Assembly: GCA_013215165.1 (NCBI GenBank)
Contig: JABSRG010000005.1
Coordinates: forward strand, 18,110 to 82,109
Direction of reading: 5' to 3'
DNA length: 64,000 nt
From: Opitutales bacterium
GTDB lineage: Bacteria; Verrucomicrobiota; Verrucomicrobiia; Opitutales; JABSRG01
The notes beneath the pieces are model-generated. The model was given only the letters and a program-made list of their open reading frames with translations. It ran no database searches and had not been told where the DNA came from. Of this stretch, positions 8,521 through 16,850 are shown one piece after another. How positions within the stretch are numbered: the first letter of the stretch is position 1; each line of letters starts with the position of its first letter. The position numbers and the translations under genes are program-made.

Positions 8521-10014
8521 ATGAACCCCATTCGCACATTCGCATTTAAATCAGCCCACGCCGTTTTTGGCTGGATACTGACAGCGCGTTTAAGACTGAG
8601 GATCTATGGCCAAGAACATATCCCGCAAACAGGACCGTTCATCTTAGTCTCTAACCACTGTAGCCACGCAGATTCTGTTATTCATTTCAAAGCTATGGGA
8701 GAACGAGCTGTGGATCTACACTCGCTCGCTGCTGAAGACTACTTTTTCAAAAACCGAGGTCTCCGGCTCGTTGCCGAGTGGATTTTCAATGCGCTACCCA
8801 TCGGTCGAGAGCGCATCCAACAGAGTCTGTTGAAACGCTGTAGTGAGGTAGTCGAGAATGGCCAAGCCTTCCTCATTTTCCCAGAAGGGACCCGTCAGCT
8901 CTTCCCTCATATCGCCCCATTTAAACGGGTATCGGGTATGTTGGCAGTTCAATGCGGTGTCCCCATCATACCCGCACGCATCTTCGGCAGCCATCGCGTA
9001 CTCCCCAAAGGACAGCGTCACCTCACTCGCTACCCGATCGATGTGGTATACGGCAAGGCCATAACTCCTATGGCATTGCCCGAAGGTGAAGAATCCGCGA
9101 GAAAAGGTCTCTATATCGACGCCAACGATAAGATTGAACACGCGCTACGAGCATTGCGTCGGCCGACTCTTGGCACGGCCTTAATCACTGGCGCATCGTC
9201 CGGAATCGGAACAGCCTTGGCCACGGAATTCGCCGCAGCAGGCTATGACCTGATCATCTTGGGAAGAGATACCCAGCGCCTGAATACGGTGGCTGAGCAG
9301 TGCCGACAACGCTACGGAGTGACTTGCATAACGCATTGTGTCGATTTTGCGGACATCGATAGCTTCGACCGATGGATGGATGCTTTTCGCCCCGAGATGC
9401 CACCGGTTGATATTTTGGTAAACAATGCTGGCCTCGGTAACTTTGGACCTGTCGCAGACGCAGATCCCCAAGCGCTCGATACTCTGTTAAACGTGAATAT
9501 GCGCGCAGTGCTGCTGATAACCCGCGCGCTACTTCCTGGAATGAAAGCGCGCGGCCAGGGCCGGATTTTGAACATTGGATCCGTCTACAGTGTCGCTCCT
9601 GTAATGAACCAAGCCGTTTATGGTGCGACAAAAGCCTTTGTCCATTCGTTGAGCCTGTCGCTGCGAGCCGAGCTTAAAGGGAGCGGCGTATACGTGACCT
9701 CTGCCCTACCCGGATCGACCGCAACCGCATTTCACTCACGCTTTGATGCCACGGTTAAACGAAATAGCGTGGCCCGCTCAGCAGAGCGGGTTGCTCAAGA
9801 TTTATACAGGGCGACCATGCGTAAAAAAGCGGTGTGTACCAGCGGCGCACACAACGCATTGTTTAAATGGGCAGCACTACACCTACCCACAACCTGGGTG
9901 ATCGCATTTCTAAAAAGATTCAATGCCTATCGGGGGATTCAATCGGTTGGCCCAGCCAGTAGCGTCACTGATTCCCCACCCCAAACGAATTCTTCGGGTC
10001 AATCCACTCCTTGA
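8521..10014 (+). CDS. Acyltransferase (PlsC) - short-chain dehydrogenase fusion
   Basis: A 497-residue two-domain protein. Residues 1 to about 215 are a PlsC/LPLAT acyltransferase with the HX4D box HCSHAD at 46-51 and FPEGTR near 120. Residues about 218-450 are a classical SDR with TGASSGIG near 223, NNAG near 301, the catalytic serine in NIGSVYS and YGATK near 367. In animals the ether-lipid pathway uses a DHAP acyltransferase (GNPAT) and a separate acyl/alkyl-DHAP reductase of the SDR family (DHRS7B). This fusion with a FAR upstream and an alkyl-DHAP synthase downstream matches those two steps. The acyl acceptor (DHAP versus glycerol-3-phosphate or lysophosphatidate) is inferred only. Its last 50 bases overlap the convergent synthase gene. 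Confidence 0.85.
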   Translation: MNPIRTFAFKSAHAVFGWILTARLRLRIYGQEHIPQTGPFILVSNHCSHADSVIHFKAMGERAVDLHSLAAEDYFFKNRGLRLVAEWIFNALPIGRERIQQSLLKRCSEVVENGQAFLIFPEGTRQLFPHIAPFKRVSGMLAVQCGVPIIPARIFGSHRVLPKGQRHLTRYPIDVVYGKAITPMALPEGEESARKGLYIDANDKIEHALRALRRPTLGTALITGASSGIGTALATEFAAAGYDLIILGRDTQRLNTVAEQCRQRYGVTCITHCVDFADIDSFDRWMDAFRPEMPPVDILVNNAGLGNFGPVADADPQALDTLLNVNMRAVLLITRALLPGMKARGQGRILNIGSVYSVAPVMNQAVYGATKAFVHSLSLSLRAELKGSGVYVTSALPGSTATAFHSRFDATVKRNSVARSAERVAQDLYRATMRKKAVCTSGAHNALFKWAALHLPTTWVIAFLKRFNAYRGIQSVGPASSVTDSPPQTNSSGQSTP

Positions 10015-11784
10015 TCCCCGACTTCAGCGATAAAGCTGAAGTCGACTGGATTCGGGGTAGAAAGTCGGACCGGAGTTTCCCGATCCCATGATGATGGGAT
10101 AAGGACCCCCCCGCTCCGAGGATGGCCTCGCGGACCCGGTGTTCGATCTCCGAGTAGATAGCATCTGGCTCCTCGACATCCTTAAGGTACAGCGCCAGAT
10201 AAAAGTAGAGACAGGCGCAGTCGTCGTAGGACTGGGTGAGGCGGTAGGACACAAAGGGAATGCCCGGCAGGCCCTTCTCCTGATGCGATGCCTGAGCCAC
10301 AGCATTCACAGACCGAGTCAGCTCATCCAAACGCGACCACGGCACCGTCGTCTCGAAGGATTCTGCCAACACATGGCGCGTCAGGAGAAAATCTCGCAGA
10401 TAGGCGACACTATAAGTAAGCAGGTAACCTTGACGACCATGCCCCGGCCCGGTGAGCAGCCCACCGTGCTTTTTTGCAATACGATCTATGATTCCTTTCT
10501 GAAACCGGATATCGTTCTCAGATCCCTCATAAACCGCCGTGCAAGCGGCGACCTCACGGAGATCGTATTGTTTGATCTTCTCTAAAAACGCCTTCTGGAG
10601 CTTCCGCTTTACAGCAGCCAAACCCGTAGGTGTCGACTTGAAACACTGTCCCAGTGTAAACTGATTATTATCCATCAGACGGAGGCTTGCCGGCAGCGTG
10701 CCGCCGCGCCGCACCTCGTGGAAGAAGCTGACACCCGAGGCAAAATCTGGAAACAGAATAGAGTCGTAGCGACTCGAATCAGGCAGCTTATGAATATTAA
10801 CGAGGGCGCTGGTGATTACCCCGAGTCGCCCCTCCGAACCCAGGAAGACCGGTTTGTAATCGAACCCAATTGATTCGCGCGAAGCGGCATTCTCTCTCTT
10901 AAAAATGCCCTGGGGGGTAACGACCCGAAAATCGATCACGATGTCCTCAATATTTCCATAGCGGTTCTTCTTCATCCCACTCGCTTTCGTCGCTATCCAG
11001 CCACCCAGGGTCGACAACTCCTACTGTCCGGCTCATGCCCCAGCGTAAATCCATGCACCGCAAGCACCCGCTCGATACACCCTCCCGTTGCCCCTGCCTC
11101 AATACAGGCGACGCCGTTATTTGCATCGATCCAGCGCACCCGATTCATACGCGATAGATCGACCACAACAATGGCGCGCGCTTCATCTTCAGGGCAGCGC
11201 GTTGCCTGGGTAACATTGGTCCCTCCACCATACGGAATGAGGCACAGATCCCATTTAGCCGCAGATGTCACAAGCTTCTCGATGCCAGCTTCAGACTCCG
11301 GCTGAGCCACCGCATCAGGCACCCGAAAAGTCCGACCAAAATTAACATCAAAGACGTCTTGGAGGGCATGCCCATGGCCGCGTCGCAAGCGTTGTGCTTT
11401 ATCCAAACACAACCCCTCAGAACCCAGGATTTCATCTAACGCAGCTTTCTGTTGATCCGTCAGGCGCGACTCAGGCACCGCGTCGGCATTATACCGAAAA
11501 TCCCTCGGTATATCGCCCCGCATATCCACCCCTACACGGCTATCGGCCCAGGCGAAAAACTGGTCGAAGGTCTGACCGCTGTGCGCATAGCGCTCTCCAG
11601 CCAAACGCACCCATTCCGCTTCACTCTCAAAATAAGTGTCCTCAAACCCCCAACGGTTCAGGCTCAGTGCGCCATCGGGCTCCATCGACTGCTGGGGAAC
11701 GATAGCCCCCGCAGGCACAGCATAGCCCTGAGCCTTGCCCGCCCCCTCAGCATCTGAATCTTCCTTCATCTCCACGCTAAGCAT
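9965..11784 (-). pseudogene. Alkyldihydroxyacetonephosphate synthase, frameshifted
   Basis: FAD-linked enzyme of the vanillyl-alcohol-oxidase fold that swaps the acyl chain of acyl-DHAP for a fatty alcohol, making the ether bond. Two frames together give about 606 residues. The first (11784 to about 11030) carries the FAD loop PYGGGTNVT and ends at GHEPDS. The second resumes at LSTLGGWIATKASGMKKN and runs to the stop, with GYLLTYSVAYLRD, ESFETTVPW and the active-site SLSHHHGIGKLR, all close to eukaryotic AGPS. At the join (about 11024-11030) one base is missing; adding a G to AGTAGGAGTTG restores S-R-E-L-S-T as in AGPS. Everything else is intact, so the lesion is recent or an assembly error. 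It is convergent with the PlsC-SDR gene. Confidence 0.88.
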
Positions 11785-12449
11785 ACAGCATGGATCAACC
11801 CGGATTGCCTACAAATTGCAAGTAACTCTGCGCCTGGCGCGATGGTCCGATTGAATACAGTATTGGTTGGGCTCCATTTTTTTGAATCCGCTAGTGGACG
11901 CGAATGTTGTGTCTTTATGATGGTGGCTGCTTAGCGCAGAGATCTGCTTTAGATGTCTATATATATATTTCCGTCCCTTTATTATTTATTAAAAAGCAGT
12001 AGATGCGGGCTGCGGGGCTCTGTGCCAATCAGCGAGCCGACAGAGCGGCTCGAATATAACGGGTGCTACCGACGAGTGACGCGAGTAACCGCGACATCCG
12101 TTGTAGATTCAATCTAAACAACAACCTGAAAACATCCCCATCATCTCAATTCCACCCCGTGCGCGATCTATTTTCTAGCTCTTCAACCCGGATTGTGCGA
12201 TCGGAGCGTGCAAGGAGGTGCAAGATGTTGATGCGAAATGGATTGAAGAAGACTGAAGACGCACCCGTTTGTTGCGCCGAAGGTTTCTGCAAGACTTTGT
12301 AGTGCAGCAGATTGTGCCTCAGTTGCCGCGATTTATTGCATAATATAGGTCTAAATCTCGAGACAGCTCTCCCTAGGAGCTCCAGCTCCGCTCCTTTCTC
12401 TGCGTCCACAACGACTTTGGTGAAGCACAAAGAACGCACCATCCCCAAT
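11785..12449. other. Non-coding stretch upstream of the synthase and downstream of the RAYT
   Basis: No convincing gene on either strand. It holds an AT-rich tract (about 11955-11970), a small palindrome at 12034-12051 (GAGCCG, ACAGAG, CGGCTC) preceded by GTAG at 11999-12002, and the left copy of the direct repeat that flanks the RAYT gene (12143-12185). The promoter of the minus-strand synthase should lie near 11790-11900, but I could not pick a clear -35/-10 pair. Confidence 0.5.
12143..12185 (+). repeat. Direct repeat, left copy, beside the RAYT gene
   Basis: Starts ATCTCAATTCCACCCC and ends TTCTAGCTCTTCA. The copy at 13501-13537 starts ATCTCAATTTCACCCC and ends with the same TTCTAGCTCTTCA, with a shorter middle. 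Same orientation, bracketing the transposase gene. Function unknown; it could be a mobilised repeat unit or a remnant duplication of sequence after the TIR gene. Confidence 0.5.
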
Positions 12450-13427
12450 CTACTGTTTTCGCAAACCTCTAAAACTCGTTAAACCACACATCGCTGCACC
12501 CTCAATAGACTTGGGTAATCGCCTCCGACGATCACCAATACGTTCCGTCCAGTCTTGGATATGCTTCTCCACAAAATGGCACGAACCGATCACAGCACCC
12601 TGAGTGAAATAGCGAATCCGTTGACGCAGCAACACGGGCAAAGGCAGCGCCCCTTCAGCATCCATTACCTCACGAAAAGCCTCATCGCTTATCCCGGCCC
12701 CTTCACCATTGCGTTTCGGCCCCACCCCTTTCGCAAAGATCACAGTGCGATACAGCGCCAAGGCCTTGGATAAATCATCATGCAGGGTCATCGCACATAA
12801 AGCTTCCCGCAACTGGCCTTGTCCCGACAAGGCCTCAGCATAGCCACAGAAACGATATTCCTTTGGATCATCCACCAGCTTCGCTCGCACTGGATTCAAG
12901 TCGATATACGCAGCGACCGTCCGCAGCACCGCCGGATCGTCTTCGACAACAGTGCTTTTAAAGCGATCGCACCACACCGGACCATAGCGTCCGCGACTGC
13001 GATTAAACCAAATCGAAAAACGCTGCTTCAGTGTCTTCATAAACTCCGACACATCGCCCATGCGCGCCCGAAGCACCTGACGTATCCGTTGCCCCTCCTC
13101 AGAATTCGTCTTCAGCGCCTCCTCCAGCACCGCCAAATCCATCGGCTGATGATCCGTGGGCTTCGGATACAACAAAGCATACCGCCGCACCAACTCCACA
13201 TCCGACACCTCCTTCGCTGCACCACACACCCGCACCAATACGTGCAGATGATTCGACATAACCACATACGCCAACACCTCCACCCCAGAAAACCCAGCCA
13301 CCTGCCACAACATCTTCCGCATCATCTCCTTTTCCCGATCCTCAAAGAAAAACTCCCCATTCACCGTCCGCGTCATGCAGTGATACACAGCACTCTCAGG
13401 CTCTCCATAAATTCGTCGCGTTCGCAT
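12450..13427 (-). CDS. REP-associated (Y1/IS200-like) transposase, RAYT type
   Basis: A 325-residue Y1_Tnp-superfamily protein. The metal-binding HUH motif is SNHLHVLV with H60 and H62, after strand VEVLAYVVM. The helix that normally supplies the catalytic tyrosine reads LKQRFSIWFNRSRGRYGPVW, so phenylalanine and tryptophan occupy the usual tyrosine positions. The end RFKSTVVEDDPAVLRTVAAYIDLNPVRAKLV is typical of RAYT proteins. RAYTs are single-copy domesticated transposases linked to palindromic REP sequences rather than self-mobile elements. Here the gene lies alone between direct repeats. Whether it is active is unclear because of the missing tyrosine; verrucomicrobial relatives seem to share this feature. 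Confidence 0.82.
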   Translation of the reverse strand: MRTRRIYGEPESAVYHCMTRTVNGEFFFEDREKEMMRKMLWQVAGFSGVEVLAYVVMSNHLHVLVRVCGAAKEVSDVELVRRYALLYPKPTDHQPMDLAVLEEALKTNSEEGQRIRQVLRARMGDVSEFMKTLKQRFSIWFNRSRGRYGPVWCDRFKSTVVEDDPAVLRTVAAYIDLNPVRAKLVDDPKEYRFCGYAEALSGQGQLREALCAMTLHDDLSKALALYRTVIFAKGVGPKRNGEGAGISDEAFREVMDAEGALPLPVLLRQRIRYFTQGAVIGSCHFVEKHIQDWTERIGDRRRRLPKSIEGAAMCGLTSFRGLRKQ

Positions 13428-13500
13428 ATTTCAGAAAAGATCGAAAGTTAACCTAAATGTCCATAAAAATATTCACGTCCCTGTTTAAGAGGATTCCGGT

Positions 13501-13537
13501 ATCTCAATTTCACCCCTTGTCTCCTTCTAGCTCTTCA
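13501..13537 (+). repeat. Direct repeat, right copy, beside the RAYT gene
   Basis: Partner of the repeat at 12143-12185, same orientation. It touches the stop codon of the second TIR gene (13535-13537), so the repeat lies in that gene's 3' flank. Confidence 0.5.
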
Positions 13538-14500
13538 CTCTGCGATGTCTTCCACCTGCGCTAAATCTGCTCGAAATGCCTCTAGGAGTTCAGTCAGGCG
13601 CGCGCGGCTGAAGGGGTCTAGGCTCGCGGAGACGTCGCGCTCGAAGGTTTCGGCCTTTTCCAGGATCTCGGCCAATAAATCGTAGCGCTTTGCTTCGACC
13701 AGAGTGTCTTTATAATCGCTGAGAAGGAACTCGATGAGCTTATCTGCTTGTTCTTGGCGCTGGGTAATGCGGGCCTCCAATTCGGCGGATTCTTTGGCCT
13801 CGTCGAAAGCCCATACTGCAATACCGAGGGCCACGACTGACGCGATAGAGAAGCCAACTGTCAGCCCTTGCAAGATACGCGCGCGTCGACGCATCGTAGC
13901 GTCATAGGCGTCGCGCGAAGCCTTGAGGAAAGCTTGTTGAAAGGGAACGATGGGCGGATCGACGCCGATGTGCTCGGCGCGCCAGCGCTCCGTCTCTTCG
14001 AGTATTTTCCCCTTGAGCAGCCAATTGGGGGCGCGGTCATCACGCTCCCAGGCAACAGTGAGTTTCAGGAGTTCGGTATGCTGCCTCACATAGGCGAAGT
14101 CAGTCTCAAGAGCCGCGATCAAGCGTTGCACACGCTTAACATAATCTGTCCCAGGATGAATACCAATCCACTGGATCGGCATCAAGGGTTCGGGCATGTG
14201 AGACATATCGATCTCGGGGTCGATCACCAGCGGGATCAGGCGTTTACCCCGGCTCACCGCATAAGCTAACTCAGCCTGACAGGCATCAGAATCCAGCCAT
14301 GCTGGGGTGACTACGGCTGCAAACCCATCCGTCTCCTCGATAGCGCGCTCGATCCGACTCCACCAAGCATCGCCGAGCGCAATACCCTCCCAATCGACCC
14401 AAGAGCCACAGCCAAAATCTTTGAGGGTGTTCTGAAGTGTCCGAACCGCTGCTTGATCGGTGCGGGAGTAAGAAATAAAAACTTCCTTACTCTCCGACAT
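13535..14500 (-). CDS. TIR-domain protein with one membrane segment
   Basis: A 321-residue protein: TIR domain at about 5-125 (EVFISYSRTD, then GSWVDWEGI, WWSRIERAIEE, VVTPAWLDSDACQAELAYA, KRLIPLVID), a linker, one transmembrane helix near 212-233 after an RRRAR stop-transfer, and a C-terminal coiled coil beginning QRQEQADKLIEFLL. I start it at the ATG at 14500, which has AGGAG seven bases upstream, rather than the in-frame ATG at 14521. It overlaps the end of the upstream TIR gene by 14 bases, implying coupled translation. It shares the RRR-TM-Q-x-LIEFLL plan with that neighbour and is probably its paralogue. Bacterial TIR domains often cleave NAD+ or make signal nucleotides in defence; here that is only possible, not shown. 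Confidence 0.85.
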   Translation of the reverse strand: MSESKEVFISYSRTDQAAVRTLQNTLKDFGCGSWVDWEGIALGDAWWSRIERAIEETDGFAAVVTPAWLDSDACQAELAYAVSRGKRLIPLVIDPEIDMSHMPEPLMPIQWIGIHPGTDYVKRVQRLIAALETDFAYVRQHTELLKLTVAWERDDRAPNWLLKGKILEETERWRAEHIGVDPPIVPFQQAFLKASRDAYDATMRRRARILQGLTVGFSIASVVALGIAVWAFDEAKESAELEARITQRQEQADKLIEFLLSDYKDTLVEAKRYDLLAEILEKAETFERDVSASLDPFSRARLTELLEAFRADLAQVEDIAE

Positions 14501-16628
14501 CAGCAATCTCCTCTTCGGCATACAGCGCTACGATCTCTTCTAAGATACGCTGCTTCACCTCCAAACCCTGCGCATCCGGCGCTATCACCGCATCATAGGC
14601 AGCCGCACGCGGATCGTTGAGCTCCCGTAACACAAAGCGCGTGGCTACATTGGCAAAATAGTAATTGGGATCGAGTTCAGGATAGCCGGTCAGTTTCAAC
14701 AGATCATCGAGTGCCATTTGAGCCTGCTCTGGATCACCCAGCTTTCTGCCCTCGGCCCACAGATGGACGGCAGCTTGGGCGAATTCTGGAGAGAACGTAA
14801 AATTTGGCATTAAATCAGAAGCAAACATCTCTTTTCTAGCCTCCTCATAAACATGCCTAATAGTCTCTGTTCCTTTGCCTAAGCGTAATGAAATCAACTG
14901 TCTGTAAATCGAATCTCTGAAATCTTGAGTGTCGATTCTTCTGATAATTGAAAAATAATCGTCCACAGATTCTTTATGAGATTCGGCGTCGATAAAAAGT
15001 TCTATTTCAGCCTTCAGAGAAAGTAACCTAACCACAATTCCCACATGTTCTGGATGCTTTAGATAAACTTCAGAGATTCTATCAACCAAAAGATCGACAT
15101 AGATTTTAGTTTGATTAGCTCTTTCTTGATCATTCAAGTATTTTAATGCAGTAAAATCAGCACGAAGAAGAAAGTATATGTAGCGTAAATGCTCATCCGG
15201 AAATGAAGCAATTAAGGAATCAATCTTAACATTTTCCAAAACCTCTGATCGCCTTTCTAGATATTGATTATAATTTCCTCTTACGTTTTCATATGTGCCC
15301 AAAACAGACACGATATCTACCCAGAAATCCTCAAAATCTTGAAAAATAGACCTGTCGTCTTTGGCTAGAGAGCTAATTTCATCATAAAGTGTATAAGCCT
15401 CTTTGAATCTATTGAACGCCAAGCTCGCGCTAATCACATTAAACACAGCATTTAGGTATTCATATTTCCATTCCAAACTAACGTCCTTAAATTGAACGGC
15501 TATATCATAATAAGACTGATTATGCTCTAACCAGAGTTCAAATTTATTTTGCTCATAATAAATCTGTGCGATATAAAAATGTGAAAAACCGAGATTCCAA
15601 GCCAACTGCGAGTTAGCCTCATCCTGACGCCAAAGAAGACGATCTTGATTTAAAACTGATTCCATCAGAGCCAATGCTTCCCCCGCCTTATTATTCAGGA
15701 ATTTGAGCTCAGCATACAAATGTCCAAAACGACTATAGGCCACACGCTCCTCTATAGACCAAAGATTCTCATCAACTGCCTGATAGTAGTTAGCAGCTGC
15801 ATCCGCAATCGGTATCGCAACACTGTAGTCTCCATAGACCGACAACTCAGGAAGAAAACCATTGAGTAAGAAATCGATAAGTTGCGATGACTGCGTCTGC
15901 CTATCTTCAGCCACTTCGAGGGCTGCTGTATTTTCACCTGACAATCGCACGCCCACGAAACTGGCGATCAATGCTACTGAAAATAAGAATCCAGCAGCGC
16001 CCAAAAATCCACGACGGCGTGCTCGTTTTCGACGCCGCTGTTTCTCAGAATGAGTTTTTGAGGCGGCGAGAAATTCTGAAAACAATTCGGTGGTATGAAT
16101 CGCAGCGGTCTGAGAGCCCAGCCAATGCATGGCTCGTAAAACGACCTCCTCATTCCAAAGGAGATCTTTGGAATGGCCGGACTTTGACCACAGGCGTGCC
16201 TGGCGCTGATAATCATCTAGCTGATCTAGGACGGCCCGGTCCGTATGAATGGCTTCAAAAATCGCATCGCCCAAGGATTCTTCGCCATCCCAGACGATCC
16301 ATTGTATGTTGCGAATCACCGGAAAAACTAATCCGGTGTCAATATCGCCGAGCAGGATCGGAATGATGCGTTTTCCCTGCGTGGAGGCATAGTCGACCTC
16401 CTTGCGGCAAAAGGGGGAGTTGAGCGATGCTTGGGTAACGAGGAAGACAACGGCATTTGAATCGTCGACCGCTTCAAATAGAGATTCCAACCATTCCTGG
16501 GTAGGCTCAATACCATGCAAATCCACCCAGACGGGCTGACCAGCGGCCTCGATTTGCTTGCATAGGCGCTTCGCGGCATACAAATCGGAACGTGCGTACG
16601 AGAAAAAGGCTGACTGGATGTCGTCCAC
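14487..16628 (-). CDS. TIR-domain protein with membrane segment and helical-repeat C-terminus
   Basis: A 713-residue protein. TIR domain at about 5-120 (AFFSYARSD, PVWVDLHGI, WLESLFEAVDD, VVFLVTQASLNSPFCRKEVD, KRIIPILLGD); a very basic stop-transfer RRRKRARRR near 196-205; one transmembrane helix near 208-228; a QTQSSQLIDFLL coiled segment; then about 450 residues of aromatic-rich helices that look like degenerate TPRs. The start is GTG, directly after an in-frame TAA, and the TIR fold begins by residue 7, so no other start works. That GTG lies in the loop of a terminator-like hairpin. The middle (14.83-15.90 kb) is distinctly AT-rich compared with both ends, suggesting transfer or a mosaic origin. 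It follows a 24-aa precursor peptide gene and precedes a second TIR gene. The TIR probably faces the cytoplasm and the repeats the periplasm. Confidence 0.85.
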   Translation of the reverse strand: MDDIQSAFFSYARSDLYAAKRLCKQIEAAGQPVWVDLHGIEPTQEWLESLFEAVDDSNAVVFLVTQASLNSPFCRKEVDYASTQGKRIIPILLGDIDTGLVFPVIRNIQWIVWDGEESLGDAIFEAIHTDRAVLDQLDDYQRQARLWSKSGHSKDLLWNEEVVLRAMHWLGSQTAAIHTTELFSEFLAASKTHSEKQRRRKRARRRGFLGAAGFLFSVALIASFVGVRLSGENTAALEVAEDRQTQSSQLIDFLLNGFLPELSVYGDYSVAIPIADAAANYYQAVDENLWSIEERVAYSRFGHLYAELKFLNNKAGEALALMESVLNQDRLLWRQDEANSQLAWNLGFSHFYIAQIYYEQNKFELWLEHNQSYYDIAVQFKDVSLEWKYEYLNAVFNVISASLAFNRFKEAYTLYDEISSLAKDDRSIFQDFEDFWVDIVSVLGTYENVRGNYNQYLERRSEVLENVKIDSLIASFPDEHLRYIYFLLRADFTALKYLNDQERANQTKIYVDLLVDRISEVYLKHPEHVGIVVRLLSLKAEIELFIDAESHKESVDDYFSIIRRIDTQDFRDSIYRQLISLRLGKGTETIRHVYEEARKEMFASDLMPNFTFSPEFAQAAVHLWAEGRKLGDPEQAQMALDDLLKLTGYPELDPNYYFANVATRFVLRELNDPRAAAYDAVIAPDAQGLEVKQRILEEIVALYAEEEIADVGE

Positions 16629-16649
16629 TTAGACATATCCAGTCAGCCT
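16602..16649 (-). terminator. Terminator-like hairpin holding the TIR start codon
   Basis: On the minus strand AGGCTGACTGGAT, a 17-base loop, then ATCCAGTCAGCCT form a perfect 13-bp stem, followed at once by TTTTCT. It begins 38 bases after the precursor-peptide stop and has all parts of an intrinsic terminator. The loop contains the GTG start of the downstream TIR gene, and the only GGA that could serve as its Shine-Dalgarno lies in the stem. It would therefore reduce both transcription and translation of the TIR genes relative to the peptide gene. Confidence 0.7.
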
Positions 16650-16687
16650 GATGTAAATTATCAAGAGTCTAAATCAATACCTTCGTC

Positions 16688-16762
16688 TCAACGACCGCCT
16701 TTACCTCGCGGACCGCCTTTGATTTGGGAGAGTTTTGTTTCATTCAGTGGTTTTGGTTTCAT
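16688..16762 (-). CDS. 24-residue double-glycine precursor peptide
   Basis: A tiny gene with ATG at 16762-16760 and TGA at 16690-16688. The leader is MKPKPLNETKLSQIKGG (residues 1-17); the predicted released peptide is PRGKGGR (18-24). Relative to the cleavage site the leader has Leu at -12, Leu at -7, Ile at -4 and Gly at -2/-1, the exact hydrophobic pattern read by C39 bacteriocin-processing peptidases. A C39-peptidase ABC exporter is encoded two genes upstream on the same strand. The core is short, basic and glycine-rich, with no Cys, Ser or Thr for ring formation, and no modifying enzyme is recognised nearby. A weak purine-rich AGAAAGA lies upstream of the ATG. It could be a signal peptide, a toxin or an immune trigger. 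The leader pattern is seen; the function is inferred. Confidence 0.7.
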   Translation of the reverse strand: MKPKPLNETKLSQIKGGPRGKGGR

Positions 16763-16850
16763 TATTTTTCTTTCTATTTAGGGTTGAGTGACATCAAATA
16801 ACCATGGGCTTTTGAAAACAGGATTCATACCGTATCGACGGCAAGATTTC

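Noticed and set aside
12146..12448. 100-codon minus-strand frame between the RAYT and the synthase
   Set aside because: No family, odd composition, and it runs through the direct repeat; likely chance.
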